A stretch of DNA of 64,000 nt from Sipunculus nudus (taxonomy: Eukaryota > Annelida > Sipuncula > Golfingiida > Sipunculidae), in assembly GCA_026874595.1 (NCBI GenBank), contig CM049309.1, positions 91,906,723 through 91,970,722 of the forward strand, read 5' to 3'. Positions within the stretch are counted from its first letter, which is position 1. Every line of letters starts with the position of its first letter. The notes under the pieces were generated by a model, which worked only from the letters and a program-made list of their open reading frames with translations, was not told where the DNA came from and did no database searches. The position numbers and the translations under genes were made by a program. Below, piece after piece: positions 25,836 through 36,015 of the stretch.

Positions 25836-26830
25836 GGTTTGTCTGTCTGTCTGTCAGTCTGTCTGTCTCTCTGTCCGTCCGTCAGGTTTCGTTTCCGTGC
25901 GATAACTTTCCTACATATTATCCGATTTCATCCGAATTTGGGTCTGTGATCGCTCTCATGCATACCTTGGTTGGGATTGGTTTTGGAGTGTCTGGCTTCT
26001 GTCTTTCTGTCTGTCACTTTGTCTGTCTGTCTGCCAGGTTTTCGTTTCCGTGCGATAAATTTCCTACATATTATCCGATTTCATCCAAATTTTGGTCAGT
26101 GATTGCTCTCATGGTACCTTGGTTGAGATTGGTTTTGGAGTGTCTGGCTTCTGTCTGTCTGTTTGTTACTTTGTCTGTCTGTCTGTCAGGTTTTCGTTTC
26201 CGTGCGATGACTTTCCTAAATATTATCCGATTTCATACAAATTTTTGTCAGTGATTGCTCTCATGCTTACCTTGGTTGGGATTGGTTTTGGAGTGTCTGG
26301 CTTTTGTCTGTCTGTCTGTCACTTTGTCTGTCCATCCGTCAAGTTTTCGTTTCCGTGCGATTACTTTCCTAAGTATTATCTGTTTTAATTCAAACTTGGG
26401 TCGCTGATTGCTCTCATGCAAACTTGGTTAGGATTGGTTTTGGAGTGTCTGCCTTCTGTCTGTCTATCTGTCTGTCTGTCACTTTGTCTGTCTGTCTGTT
26501 ACTTTGTCTGTCTGTCAGGTTTTTATTTACATGCGATAACTTTCCTAAATATTATCCGATTTCATTCAAATTTTGGTCAGTGATTACTCTCATGCTTACC
26601 TTGGTTGAGATTAGTTTTGGGGTGTCTGGCTTTTGTCTGTCTGTCATTCTGTCTGTCTTTCTATCAAGTTTTCGTGTTTGTGCCATTGCTCTCCTAAATA
26701 TTATCCAATTCCATTCAAATTTTGGTCAGTGATTGCTCTCATGCTTACCCTGGTTGGGATATGTTTTGGAGTGTCTGGCTTCTGTCTGTCTGTCTTTCTG
26801 TCACTCTTTCTGTCCATCCTTTATCAAGCA
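25836..26830. repeat. About 152-bp tandem repeat with (GTCT)n modules, about 6 copies
   Basis: Each unit contains a (GTCT)n stretch, then AGGTTTTCGTTTCCGTGCGA, a segment ATTATCCGATTTCAT, and TTGGTTTTGGAGTGTCTGGC. The GTGCGA landmark recurs near 25898, 26050, 26202, 26355 and 26532. Spacing is 152-153 bases, except one unit enlarged by extra GTCT copies. Confidence 0.9.
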
Positions 26831-27027
26831 TAAAAACAACAAGATCCCAAAGCGGGGGACATTAATTCCACGAATTTGATTGTCAAAACTTCACACAACC
26901 ATGGTTTAAAGATCGTTGATTTTTCTTAATTGCCCTGAATGTGCTGTGAAGTCAAACACGAGTTTACAAGCCGCATTGTTAAATGAGAGGATCGAACTCA
27001 CTTAGAAAGTTGGCAAATGTGGGTTGG

Positions 27028-27113
27028 GGAGGGGCGCTTATTAGGGTATAAAAATATTTTGAAAAATTTAATTTTGAGAGCGCCCGGGGCGCTTATTAAG
27101 TCAATTACGGTAT
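27028..27113. repeat. Dispersed repeat copy, inverted relative to 24012
   Basis: The two GGGGCGCTTATTA motifs within this segment, and the end TTAAGTCAATTACGGTA, correspond to the reverse complement of 24012-24063. It ends about 35 bases before the SLC5-like orphan exon. Confidence 0.6.
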
Positions 27114-27147
27114 GTAGTATTTGTAGGTATGATGTTTTGTTCCTTAG

Positions 27148-27264
27148 TTATTGGAAGAGAGAAGACACGTCAGAGTTACTGATGGCTAACCGCCGCCTGA
27201 GCGTGTTCCATGTAGCCGTCTCCGTCGTGGTGACGTTCCTTTCCATCTCGATCAGGGTGTCAGG
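27148..27264 (+). pseudogene. Orphan SLC5-like exon fragment
   Basis: This 117-base open segment has a plausible acceptor (TCCTTAG) and a strong donor (GTAAGT). It encodes TSELLMANRRLSVFHVAVSV and continues to ISIRVSG, which aligns with [20 protein letters not shown] in the two full transporter first exons, ending at the position of their ILG. So it covers the loop before TM2 and TM2 itself. The donor is at a different place from the full exons. No neighbouring exon that completes a transporter was found in the next 6 kb. It could be a remnant, an exon of a gene with distant partners, or a cassette exon. The family match is by eye. Confidence 0.5.
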
Positions 27265-27299
27265 GTAAGTTGGGTCTTTTTTTGCGTTGCTTTGGTATG

Positions 27300-27860
27300 C
27301 GTGTGTGATGATTGGGGGGGGGGGGGGGGGGGGTTGGTGGGCGTGCCTTTTCCTGTGGGTGTTGGGGCCGCGATGAGCTGTTTGTTGGCGTGGCTTTCCT
27401 AGGTTTGTGTGTATGTTTTTATTTTTATTTTTGGAGGGGGGGGTCAGGGTGAGTGTTCTTGTGGGCGTAGCTTTGCCAGGTTGGGGAAGGGGTAGGGTAA
27501 GGGTCAGGGAGAGTTGTTTTTTGGCGTGGCTTTGCTAGGTGTGTGTATGTATGTGTGGAGGGGGGGGGGGGGGTCAGGATTATTTTTTTGTGGGCATGGC
27601 TTTGCAAGGTTAGGAAAGGGGGATGGGGGGGGGGGGGGGTTAGGGAGAGTTGTTTGTGACCGTGTTTTTTTTTGCGAGCTGGGTGTCGGGTTTTTGCATG
27701 GCTATGCTTGGTGGTGTCAGGGTTGAGGTGAGTTAATTTCATGCTTGGTTTCGCTACAGGATTTGTTTGATGACGTCGATTTTCTATTTGAGCTTATGTC
27801 GCGATAAGTTGTTTGTGGGCATGGTTTCCTATGGTAGCAGGGGATAGGGTGAGTTTTTTA
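27300..27860 (+). repeat. G-rich degenerate tandem block with long G runs
   Basis: Runs of 7 to 20 G (for example 27314-27333) alternate with GTGGGCGTAGCTTTG and GGGTCAGGG-type words. They form about five diverged units of roughly 115 bases. The + strand is strongly G-biased over 500 bases and has high potential for G-quadruplexes. Confidence 0.75.
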
Positions 27861-28139
27861 TACTTTGTGATTATTGGTGTTGTGCCTCTTATACTCATCA
27901 AGCAAGGCCGGCCCTTGTGGGTTTCCTGGGATTTACCAGTTGCAATCGCTCAGAGCAGGTTTGGCTTTATCATAATTTTATATCCGCCAAAAAACAGTTT
28001 TTCGGATGCTATATCTTCAGCAAAGTTCCGCCGTTGCCGCGAAGGTTTCCGTTAAACGCATCTGATACCCTGGACCGATCTTTCTGAAACCCGGCATACT
28101 TATCGGGTCGCATGTGAACTGGTGCGTAACAAATATTGT

Positions 28140-28650
28140 TGGTGCCACCTAAAATCCTTTTTGCGAAGTGCCTTTCTTTTAGTGACGATAGCACATATCT
28201 CATTAGTGAATAAAAGTATTGGCCTGAAATTGTGCATGTCTATAGATCTGCATACCCGCATCTCCTTTATAAGACTGTTTGCGCCATCTACGATCGTCTT
28301 TGCTTGGCGTCTATCTGAACGTTTGCTTTGGGTGACAATGTATAAGCCTGAAATTTGTCGTGTCCATCCATCTTGGATAGTTTTACATGACAGAAGACGC
28401 AACCTACAATCACGCATTTGTAGAATACATTCAGGTTTTTATCTAAGGAGTGGATAGATGTATCAACCTGAAAATCTGCTTTTCCACAAATTTTGGAATG
28501 GTTTATCTTGTATACAAGAATGGTGGCGCAAACTACAATAAATTTCATCTTGCGTCCATCTAAAGGTCTTTTTTTTTGTTGCGAAAATCATACATATCTC
28601 GGGAGTCTTTTAATGTAACGGCCTGAAACTTTGCATGAACGCTGTGACAA
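28140..28650. repeat. Degenerate about 120-150 bp repeat
   Basis: The motif CCTGAAA(A/T)TTTGC(A/T)TG recurs near 28223, 28348, 28467 and 28621. Each copy is accompanied by a CATCT/GCGCCATCTAC-like context. Copies are strongly diverged. Confidence 0.5.
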
Positions 28651-30038
28651 CCTGGCGACAATGCGGTGAAAGCGTCGTTACTACGGTTGATCCGTCGTTA
28701 ATGCGTCCTTATTTAGTTCTTACTGCGTCCTTATTCGATCACGTCCTCACTATGTAATTGTTTAACATGTACAAAGTTCGACCCCGTCCTCCACGTCCAT
28801 TGAGACCGTACCACGTCCTTATCGTTCCCGCTGCGTTCCTACGACCATATTAAAGTTCCTACTGAATTCACCCAGATTTAGAGGACCTGGTGGAACCTGG
28901 CTGAGTCTGATGGGGGTTTAGATGTGACAGAAAGAACATATTCGCAGTTTGACATACCAAGGCATAAAGCACAAGCAGAGGTCGCTCTGCTAATACCATC
29001 AGAAATAGCTTTTGTTTGATAAAACCCTGAAGACAGGTCCCTGACGGACAAGACTTGAACTAAAGAAGAATGGAAGGAAGGGACAATAATTATGCAAAAA
29101 TATAATCGGTGTTTCGATTTTCTGTGCCAAACCGGAATCAGCTTTCCAGGTGACAGCCTCTTAAATGTATTTCTTGGATACCAAGCCTCGTCTTAGCAGC
29201 CGCCTCAATCAGTCTAGTCTTGATTACTTTCCAACCCCCACTTTTTTTTCCTATTGTTTTTTTAAAAATCAAACTTGCAGGTTAGTATATATACATCATA
29301 TATGGATACTAGACTTAAGAAACATATACTTGATGACAATTTAAGACTAAAAACATATATCAAACGTTCACGCTAACTGTTCAAAACAAGTCTAACTCAA
29401 ATTAATATTTCTAATTGAAAATCATTTACTGTACACAAAGCATTATGTGTACACCAAAACTCCTTTAATTTCTGCTTACTACTACTCTCTTTCCATTCTC
29501 AGAAGTTTATTCTTCCCTTATTCGCCTCCTCACTAAACTGAAAAAATAATCTATAGAATTAGAAGGCTTAGTTTCCAACCGTTTCTTTCTATTAACCCAT
29601 AAAGCAAAAAAATTAGCAAAAAATTTAGTAATTTAATACAAGTTTCATTTAATATTCGCCATTTGTGTTCCCCACGTAGGAACTTAAACGCTATGCAATA
29701 GCTTCACTGATATCAGGTCATTAATGATTATTATAATAACTTTCAAAACTCGGTGTTCACCAGGTATCATTCATTCACGCTAAATGGCCAACGCATTAAC
29801 AAGACCCTTGATTTATCACCAGGGGTTTTTCTTTAGAGACTTTACTGCCATTTGCCATTTATTTCTCATGTTATATGAATTATTTAAATCAACGATTTAT
29901 TATTAAATAAATAGGAGCTTCAGCACAGGAGTCAAAGTTGGCGTAGTAGAACACAATGCGCCATCTGTCTGCCGCTGTTGAAACTTGAGCAAAAAAGAGT
30001 TGGTCCAATTGAGCATTCTTGGAATAATCGACTGTCTA
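28651..30038. other. Unassigned intergenic sequence
   Basis: The first 200 bases carry repeated GCGTCCTTA/ACGTCCT words that look like a decayed repeat. Nothing else could be assigned. Confidence 0.4.
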
Positions 30039-30042
30039 TCTA

Positions 30043-30985
30043 TCTAATACTTATAAAAGGAATTCGGTTCACGTTTGTGCGCAATGTTCTCTAAAACCGC
30101 GTTGTGTACAATATTGTGCCATACCTCACTTTAAAGGTTATTATCCCCGCAGTGACATAGGCGATATGAAAATAAATAATTTTTAATATACATATAATTT
30201 TGAGTGATTTTTCCGTTTTTTTACCGAGAACAGCCGAACTGCTTTCGGCAATCACCGGAATGCGTGCATCGTGGTCACTTAACCTCTAACACTAAGGACT
30301 ATTGTTCATATGAATAACGCTTGCTTTCAATGAGGGATTTGACCCACGTGCGTGGTCAGTAAAAGAGAAAAACACATGTTTCTCGCTTTATGAAATGGAG
30401 AGTTCAACCCAGGAGGATTAATGACAAAACCTAATTCAAGGTCCCAATTTCAGGAACAGGGCTGGGGTGGGGTGGGGTTGGGTGGTGGCGGGGGTTTCAG
30501 GCCTCAAACTTTCTGATACGATGGAAAAAAGGTTGCGGTGGCTGAAAATGGGATACGGACCAGCTGCATGGAGTCCCGCTGGGTCCGCTTCTGCTACATA
30601 CGATATTTGCATATTTCTGTTTCCTTCTTCTGGAACAGTTTCCTTGCAATTAATCTTTTATGTGTTCCTCACATCAACCTATTCTTTATACGTCCAATGA
30701 TAGAAAGCAGTCAAATCAACAAAACACTGTATGCTACCGCGTCTCATTCCTGTTCGCAATGTAAACCATCACTGACCAGGTCTTCAAGGGTTTGATTTTT
30801 GCCACGAGCACAGCGCCACAAAATAACAGTAAAAAAATATTTGTACATATCGTATTCCGAGAGTAACCCACTAAAATCTATATTTTCTTTTAACTTTTAT
30901 AATAAAAAATGAGCCAACATATATCTCAATTAATATATCTCCAAAACCCCGGTAAAAAGCCCTTTATACCGGGTTTATCAGCTAG
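30043..30985 (+). mobile_element. Non-autonomous Helitron-like element
   Basis: The left end is A|TCTAATACTTATAAAAGG; starting one TCTA earlier, at 30039, is equally possible. The right end is CTAG|T. A 12-bp hairpin precedes it by 8 bases: CCCGGTAAAAAG (30948-30959), a 2-base loop, and CTTTATACCGGG (30962-30973), with one mismatch. A 5' TC, a 3' CTRR with subterminal hairpin, insertion between A and T, and no target duplication or inverted termini are the Helitron hallmarks. There is no Rep/helicase frame in its 0.94 kb, so it would depend on a helper. An internal G-rich stretch lies at 30465-30500. Confidence 0.65.
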
Positions 30986-31488
30986 TAAGTTTATATATCT
31001 GTATCAATATGGTGTTATCTAGAAAGGGATATGAAGCACGTTTGTGTAAATATCAGGGCTTCGTCTAATATTATGTTTCTGACGAAGTCGCCGAGGGAGA
31101 TCCAGGGTTAACATTTAATTTACGTACCAGGTATTTCGAGTAAACCAGTCACTCCGGGAAGTACCGGGGGCGTGTCTGTGGGAATAAATTTCTGATGGCT
31201 GGCAGTGGTGACACTATGATATCACACTTGGGGTACTTGATATGTGCAAACATCTGACAGGAGACGTTAAGATCTATTTAAACAAATTGAAGGAGCTTAT
31301 CTCCACAAAAACGTATTTGTAGTTAAGATTAGGGCTGGGTATCGGTCAACCTATTCAGGTACAATACGTATTGCGATACACTTCCAACGATACCAAATAC
31401 GTATTGACGATTCGCTTAATTTCTTTCGCAAATAAAAGAGAGACCATTATGTATAAATATTTATATATATTATGGGTGTATACTTGTA

Positions 31489-31497
<9 letters not shown>

Positions 31498-31529
<32 letters not shown>
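31498..31529. repeat. (TA)n microsatellite
   Basis: About 32 bases of TA repeats. Confidence 0.93.
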
Positions 31530-31533
<4 letters not shown>

Positions 31534-31636
31534 GCATGTATGTATTCTCTTGATTCGCTCAAACATCCCTGTGACGCCATAATCTCAGAGCTCCAGTGTC
31601 TATTTCGGGGTTAGTACACACTCATTTAAAATGATG

Positions 31637-31637
<1 letters not shown>

Positions 31638-31697
<60 letters not shown>
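31638..31697. repeat. (TA)n microsatellite
   Basis: About 60 bases of TA repeats. Confidence 0.95.
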
Positions 31698-31702
<5 letters not shown>

Positions 31703-31854
31703 GGAAGATTATAGATTATATTTTATATATCAAGTGATTATACAGTTTCAGTTTAAACATATGGTTCTGGGAATGTAAATCCCCTGAATCAAATTTCCCC
31801 TCGAAAACTAATGTATGATTTTTCCCCATGGCTTCGACTACATGATTTATGTAG

Positions 31855-31915
31855 ACTGTCGTAAGGTAAAACGCTCCGCTCTCTCTGCTGGCGACCCGGT
31901 TTCGATTCCAAGCGT
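31855..31915 (+). mobile_element. tRNA-like SINE head (remnant)
   Basis: The sequence contains GCTGGCGACCC followed by GGTTTCGATTCC (31898-31909), a one-base-insertion variant of the Pol III B box GGTTCGANTCC. A degenerate A-box-like TGTCGTAAGGT lies about 45 bases upstream. It cannot fold as a functional tRNA. The 62-bp array begins directly downstream, as if the SINE body had been amplified. Confidence 0.45.
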
Positions 31916-31920
31916 CGCTA

Positions 31921-32973
31921 TGAAAGTGGATTGCAGTAGTCCGTTCAAGGTCGGTGGTTTTTTCCGGGTCCTACGGTTGCCATGGTATTGGATTAAGGTG
32001 GCCCGTCTAAGGTCGGTGTTTTTTTCCGGGTCCTACGGTTGCCATGGGTGTGGATTAAAGTAGCCCGTCTAAGGTCGGTGGTTTTCCCCGGGTCCTACGG
32101 TTGCCATGGGAGTAGATTAAAGTAGCCCGTCTAAGGTCAGTGGTTTTTTTTCGGGTCCTACGGTTGCCATGGGAGTAGATTAAAGTAGCCCGTCTAAGGT
32201 CGGTGGTTTTTCCGGGTCCTACGGTAATCATGGGAGTGGATTAAAGTAGCCCGTCTAAGGTCGGTGGTTTTTCCGGGTCCTACGGTTGCCATGGGAGTGG
32301 ATTAAAGTTGCCCGTCTAAGGTCGGTGGTTTTCTCCAGGTCCTACGGTTGCCATGGGAGTGTATTAAAGTTGCCCGTCTAAGGTCGGTGGTTTTCTCCGG
32401 GTCCTACGGTTGCCATGGGAGTGGATTAAAGTAGCCCGTCTAAGGTCGGTGGTTTTTTCAGGGTCCTACGGTTGCCATGGGAGTGGATTGAAGTAGCCCG
32501 TCTGAGGTCGGTTGTTTTCTCCGGGTCCAACGGTTGCCATGGGAGTGGATTAAAGAAGCCCGTCTGAGGTCGGGGGTTTTCTCCGGGTCCTACGGTTGCC
32601 ATGGGAGTGGATTAAAGTAGCCCGTCTAATGTCGGTGGTTTTCTCCGGGTCCTACGGTTGCCATGGGAGTGGATTAAAGTAGCCCGTCTGAGGTCGGTGG
32701 TTTTCTCCGGGTCGTACGGTTGCCATGGGAGTGGATAAAAGTATCCCGTCTGAGGTCGGTGGTTTTCTCCGGGTCCTACGGTTGCCATGGGAGTGGATTA
32801 AAGTAGCCCGTCAGAGGTCGGTGGTTTTCTCAGGGTCGTACGGTTGCCATGGGAGTGGATTAAAGTAGCCCGTCTAAGGTCGGTGGTCTTCTCCGGGTCC
32901 TACGATTGCCATGGAAGTGGATTAAAGTAGCCCGTCTGAGGTCGGTGGTTTTCTCCGGGTCTTACGGTTGCCT
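31921..32973. repeat. 62-bp minisatellite, about 17 copies, possibly SINE-derived
   Basis: Units of the form GGATTAAAGTAGCCCGTCTA, AGGTCGGTGGTTTTCTCCGG, GTCCTACGGTTGCCATGGGAGT recur with an exact 62-base spacing. The CCATGG landmark is at 31980, 32042 and 32104, and continues onward. Text resembling GGTGGTTTTCTCCGGGT is common in the central domain of marine-invertebrate SINEs, and the array follows a tRNA-like head. It ends about 0.6 kb before exon 1a of the transporter. Confidence 0.93.
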
Positions 32974-33397
32974 AGTTGCCGTGCTGTATAATTAACCAAC
33001 GTTTCGAAGAAAGTATGCTGTGTATTGTAGATGAAGCAGAAGTATTAAGACAACAGGCAATGTCATCCTATTCACGTCACTGTGGATGGCGAATTAAACA
33101 GTCGCAAGAGTCATGCTGGGCTCCTATTGACATAGCAGTTCTGGTATTTTTTATGGACACTTGGATTTGTCCAGCCACGCCTCATCGAACCCTCATACTC
33201 CGACTTTAATCCTCTTTAAGCTGTCACTCACTGATAATCCGTTACCAGTTTAATCCAAAATCAATCCCAAGTGTAGTTCTTGAGGCGTTGTTCATATTCT
33301 CATATAGAACAGATAACAAAAAATTGTCCAGACAGCCAATCACAAAGACAACGTCGAGTACCATTTAGCTCTCTTATCAAAATTTACAACCAAATGA

Positions 33398-33406
33398 TAT
33401 ATAAAG
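33398..33406 (+). promoter_or_regulatory. Candidate TATA box for transporter exon 1a
   Basis: TATATAAAG lies 160 bases before the ATG at 33558. This would give a 5' leader of about 130 bases. No better core promoter was seen. Confidence 0.35.
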
Positions 33407-33557
33407 CAGCTGGGTATTTAAGGAACAGGCCCTGGGACTCGCACAAGGTGTATGTTCTCCCCTTTCAGAGGAGCTGGGCGTACGATATTTTGGAAGGACA
33501 CTCTAAGGTTGAACTCAAGATATTTGGAGGGGGTGTTAGTATTTAGAATATTTCAGA

Positions 33558-33908
33558 ATGTCGACTTCGGAAGACATACCAGGATTCGGGGTGGTTGATT
33601 ATGTCTTGTTTTGCGGCATGTTAGTCGGGTCTCTGGGGATAGGGATCTATTACGCCGTCTCTGGAGGGAAGCAGAAAACAACATCCGAGTTTCTGATGGG
33701 GAACCGCGGGATGAGCATCGTCCCTGTAGCTATATCCATCCTGGTGTCTTTCATGTCCGCCATTTTGATTCTGGGGACTCCGGCGGAGATGTACACGCGG
33801 GGGACCATGTATTTCCTGTACGTGATCGGGATCTCACTTGCCATTGTATTTGCTACGCTACTCTTTGTACCTCTACTGTTTCCTTTGAAGCTCACGAGCT
33901 CCTACGAG
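33558..33908 (+). CDS. Alternative first coding exon (1a) of SLC5-family sodium symporter
   Basis: 117 intact codons run from an ATG with A at -3 to a strong donor (GTAAGT), in phase 0 after SSYE. They encode an N-terminus plus TM1-TM3 of an SLC5 transporter. The segment from [14 protein letters not shown] through YTRGTMYF is identical in protein to exon 1b at 40757-41095, and the rest is conservative. The first ~31 residues differ. Both exons stop at the same codon and phase, so this exon could splice directly to exon 2 at 42808 to give a 630-aa isoform. No private downstream exons are visible between 33909 and 40756. It is either an alternative first exon with its own promoter or the leftover of a duplicated gene. 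Intactness and silent-site divergence favour function. Confidence 0.8.
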
Positions 33909-34479
33909 GTAAGTCAGCACTGTATTTTAAAATACAAAAATGTAATTGAAAGTATAAAAAACTTAAAAAGTGAAAAAAAGTTCTTTTCTAAAATATAAAT
34001 ATAATACAATCATAACATTATTTACATATTTATATATATATAATTAATTTATCTATTCATGCAAGTGTTTAAATCATGACACACATTAAAATAGTGATTT
34101 AAAAATTGATTTTCGTGTGGGATATACACATTTCCTTTCACACCTGCGCCCTTTCTCACAGTAGGTAAATCAGACATACCACAGGTAACGTCGGGGGTGG
34201 CCTGGCGCCTGTTATGTCTCCCCACTGTGATTTGAGCGTTCTTAATGACAATGATTGGTAAACTACTTGAACAATACCCCGTTTCTTATCAGTTTGTTTC
34301 TTTGCCATATTTATTTGATTAACCTGTTCCAACCTTGAGTTACTTCTCTCTGTATCTTCCGTTCTCATTTCCCGTTGGAAGTCCTTTTGCTGATACATCT
34401 CCTATCCGCAACGGTACCCTTGAGAACATGAAAAGGATCCTTCATTTAATACACATCAAAGAGGACAAACCAGCTCAGA

Positions 34480-35070
34480 CCGGGCAAACTCGCACAGGAC
34501 ACAAACGCTCAAGGCACATCACACCTGAAAAACTCGCACATGACTCTTTGCTCAGGGCAACGTCACACCTGACAAACTCGCATAGTACATTGGTGCTCAG
34601 GCCACATCACCCCTGAAAAACTCACACAGAACACTTGCGCTCAAGGCAACGTCACACCTGACAAACTCGCATAGTACACTGGTGCTCAGGCCACATCATC
34701 CCTGAAAAACTCACACAGGATACTTGCGCTCAAGGCAACGTCACACCTGACAAACTCGCACAGTACACTGGTGCTCAGGCCACCTCATCCCTGAAAATTC
34801 ACACAGAACACTTGCGCTCAAGGCAACGTCACACCTGACAAACTCGCATAGTACACTGGTGCTCAGGCCACATCATCCCTGAAAAACTCACACAGGACAC
34901 TTGCGCTCAAGGCAACGTCACATCTGACAAACTCGCACAGGGCACGGGTGCTCAGGCCACGTCTCACCTGAAAAACTGACCTAGGACACTGGCGCTGAGG
35001 GCACGTCACGCCAGACAAACTTTCACAGGACACGGACACCCAGGCCACATCACACCTGAAAACTCTTGCA
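34480..35070. repeat. About 88-bp higher-order minisatellite of two 44-45 bp half-units
   Basis: Alternating half-units read GCTCAAGGCAACGTCACACC with TGACAAACTCGCATAGTACA, and GCTCAGGCCACATCATCCCT with GAAAAACTCACACAGGACAC. About six and a half pairs are present. Confidence 0.88.
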
Positions 35071-35179
35071 GGGACTGGTGATCAAGACTAGCAGTGAATA
35101 CATACATACTAAGTTCTGGGAACAAAACCTGCTTCATATAACTCACTTTTGTCACACAAGACACGCTCACCATGAACGA

Positions 35180-36015
35180 TGTCGCTCAAGGTGCGTTATA
35201 CAGGACACAAACATAAATGACAGGTCACAAAGAACACATCAACAAAGAACACGTCACATGAGACACATCGATAATGGGATACACTGTCAATCAGGACGGG
35301 TCACATGGGACACATCAACAATGAACACTGTCACTCAGGATGGGTCACATGGGACACATCCGCAAAAAAACACTGTCATTCAGGACACGTCACATGGGAC
35401 ACACCGACCATGAACACTGTCACTAAGATGGGGTCGCATGGGACACATCCATAATGAACACTGTCACTCATGACGGGTCACATGGGAGATGATAGGACAC
35501 ATTCATAATGAACACTGTTACTGAAACGGGCCACATGGGACACATCGTTATTGAACACTGTCACTAAGATGGGGTCGCATGGGACAAATCCATAATGAAC
35601 AATGTCACTAAGGACGGGTCACATAGAACACATCTATAAAGAGCAACGTCACCCAGAAAGCGTCACATTGGATAATCCATAATGATCACTGTCACTTAAG
35701 ACGCATCACATGGTACAAATCCATTATGAACACTGATACTCATGACACATCAAATGAAAGAATCCATAATGATCACTGTCACTCAGGACGCGTCACATGG
35801 GACACATTCCAAATGAACACTCTCACTAAGAACGTGTCACATGGGACACATCCATTATGAAAGCGGTCCTGGGTAAAAGTGTTAATTGTGGATGTGTACC
35901 ATGTGACGCGTCTTAAGTTACAGTGATCATTATGGGTGTGTTCTATGTGACCCGTCCTTAGTAACATTGTTCATTGTGAATGTGTCCCATGTGACCCGTC
36001 CTTAGTGACAGTGTT
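35180..36015. repeat. Diverged 44-bp minisatellite with an internal inverted block
   Basis: Degenerate copies of CACATGGGACACATCCATAA with TGAACACTGTCACT(C/A)AGGACGGGT. From about 35878 to 36015 the same unit appears reverse-complemented (ATGTGACCCGTCCTTAGTGA), so a block of about three units is inverted. Confidence 0.85.

Noticed and set aside
31855-31915. Possible functional tRNA gene
   Set aside because: Only a degenerate B box and a weak A-box-like word are present; no acceptor stem or anticodon arm can be folded. Kept as a SINE head remnant instead.
33558-33908. Exon 1a as the start of a complete second transporter gene
   Set aside because: No matching exon 2-16 set was found between 33909 and 40756, so a separate complete gene is not supported in this window.
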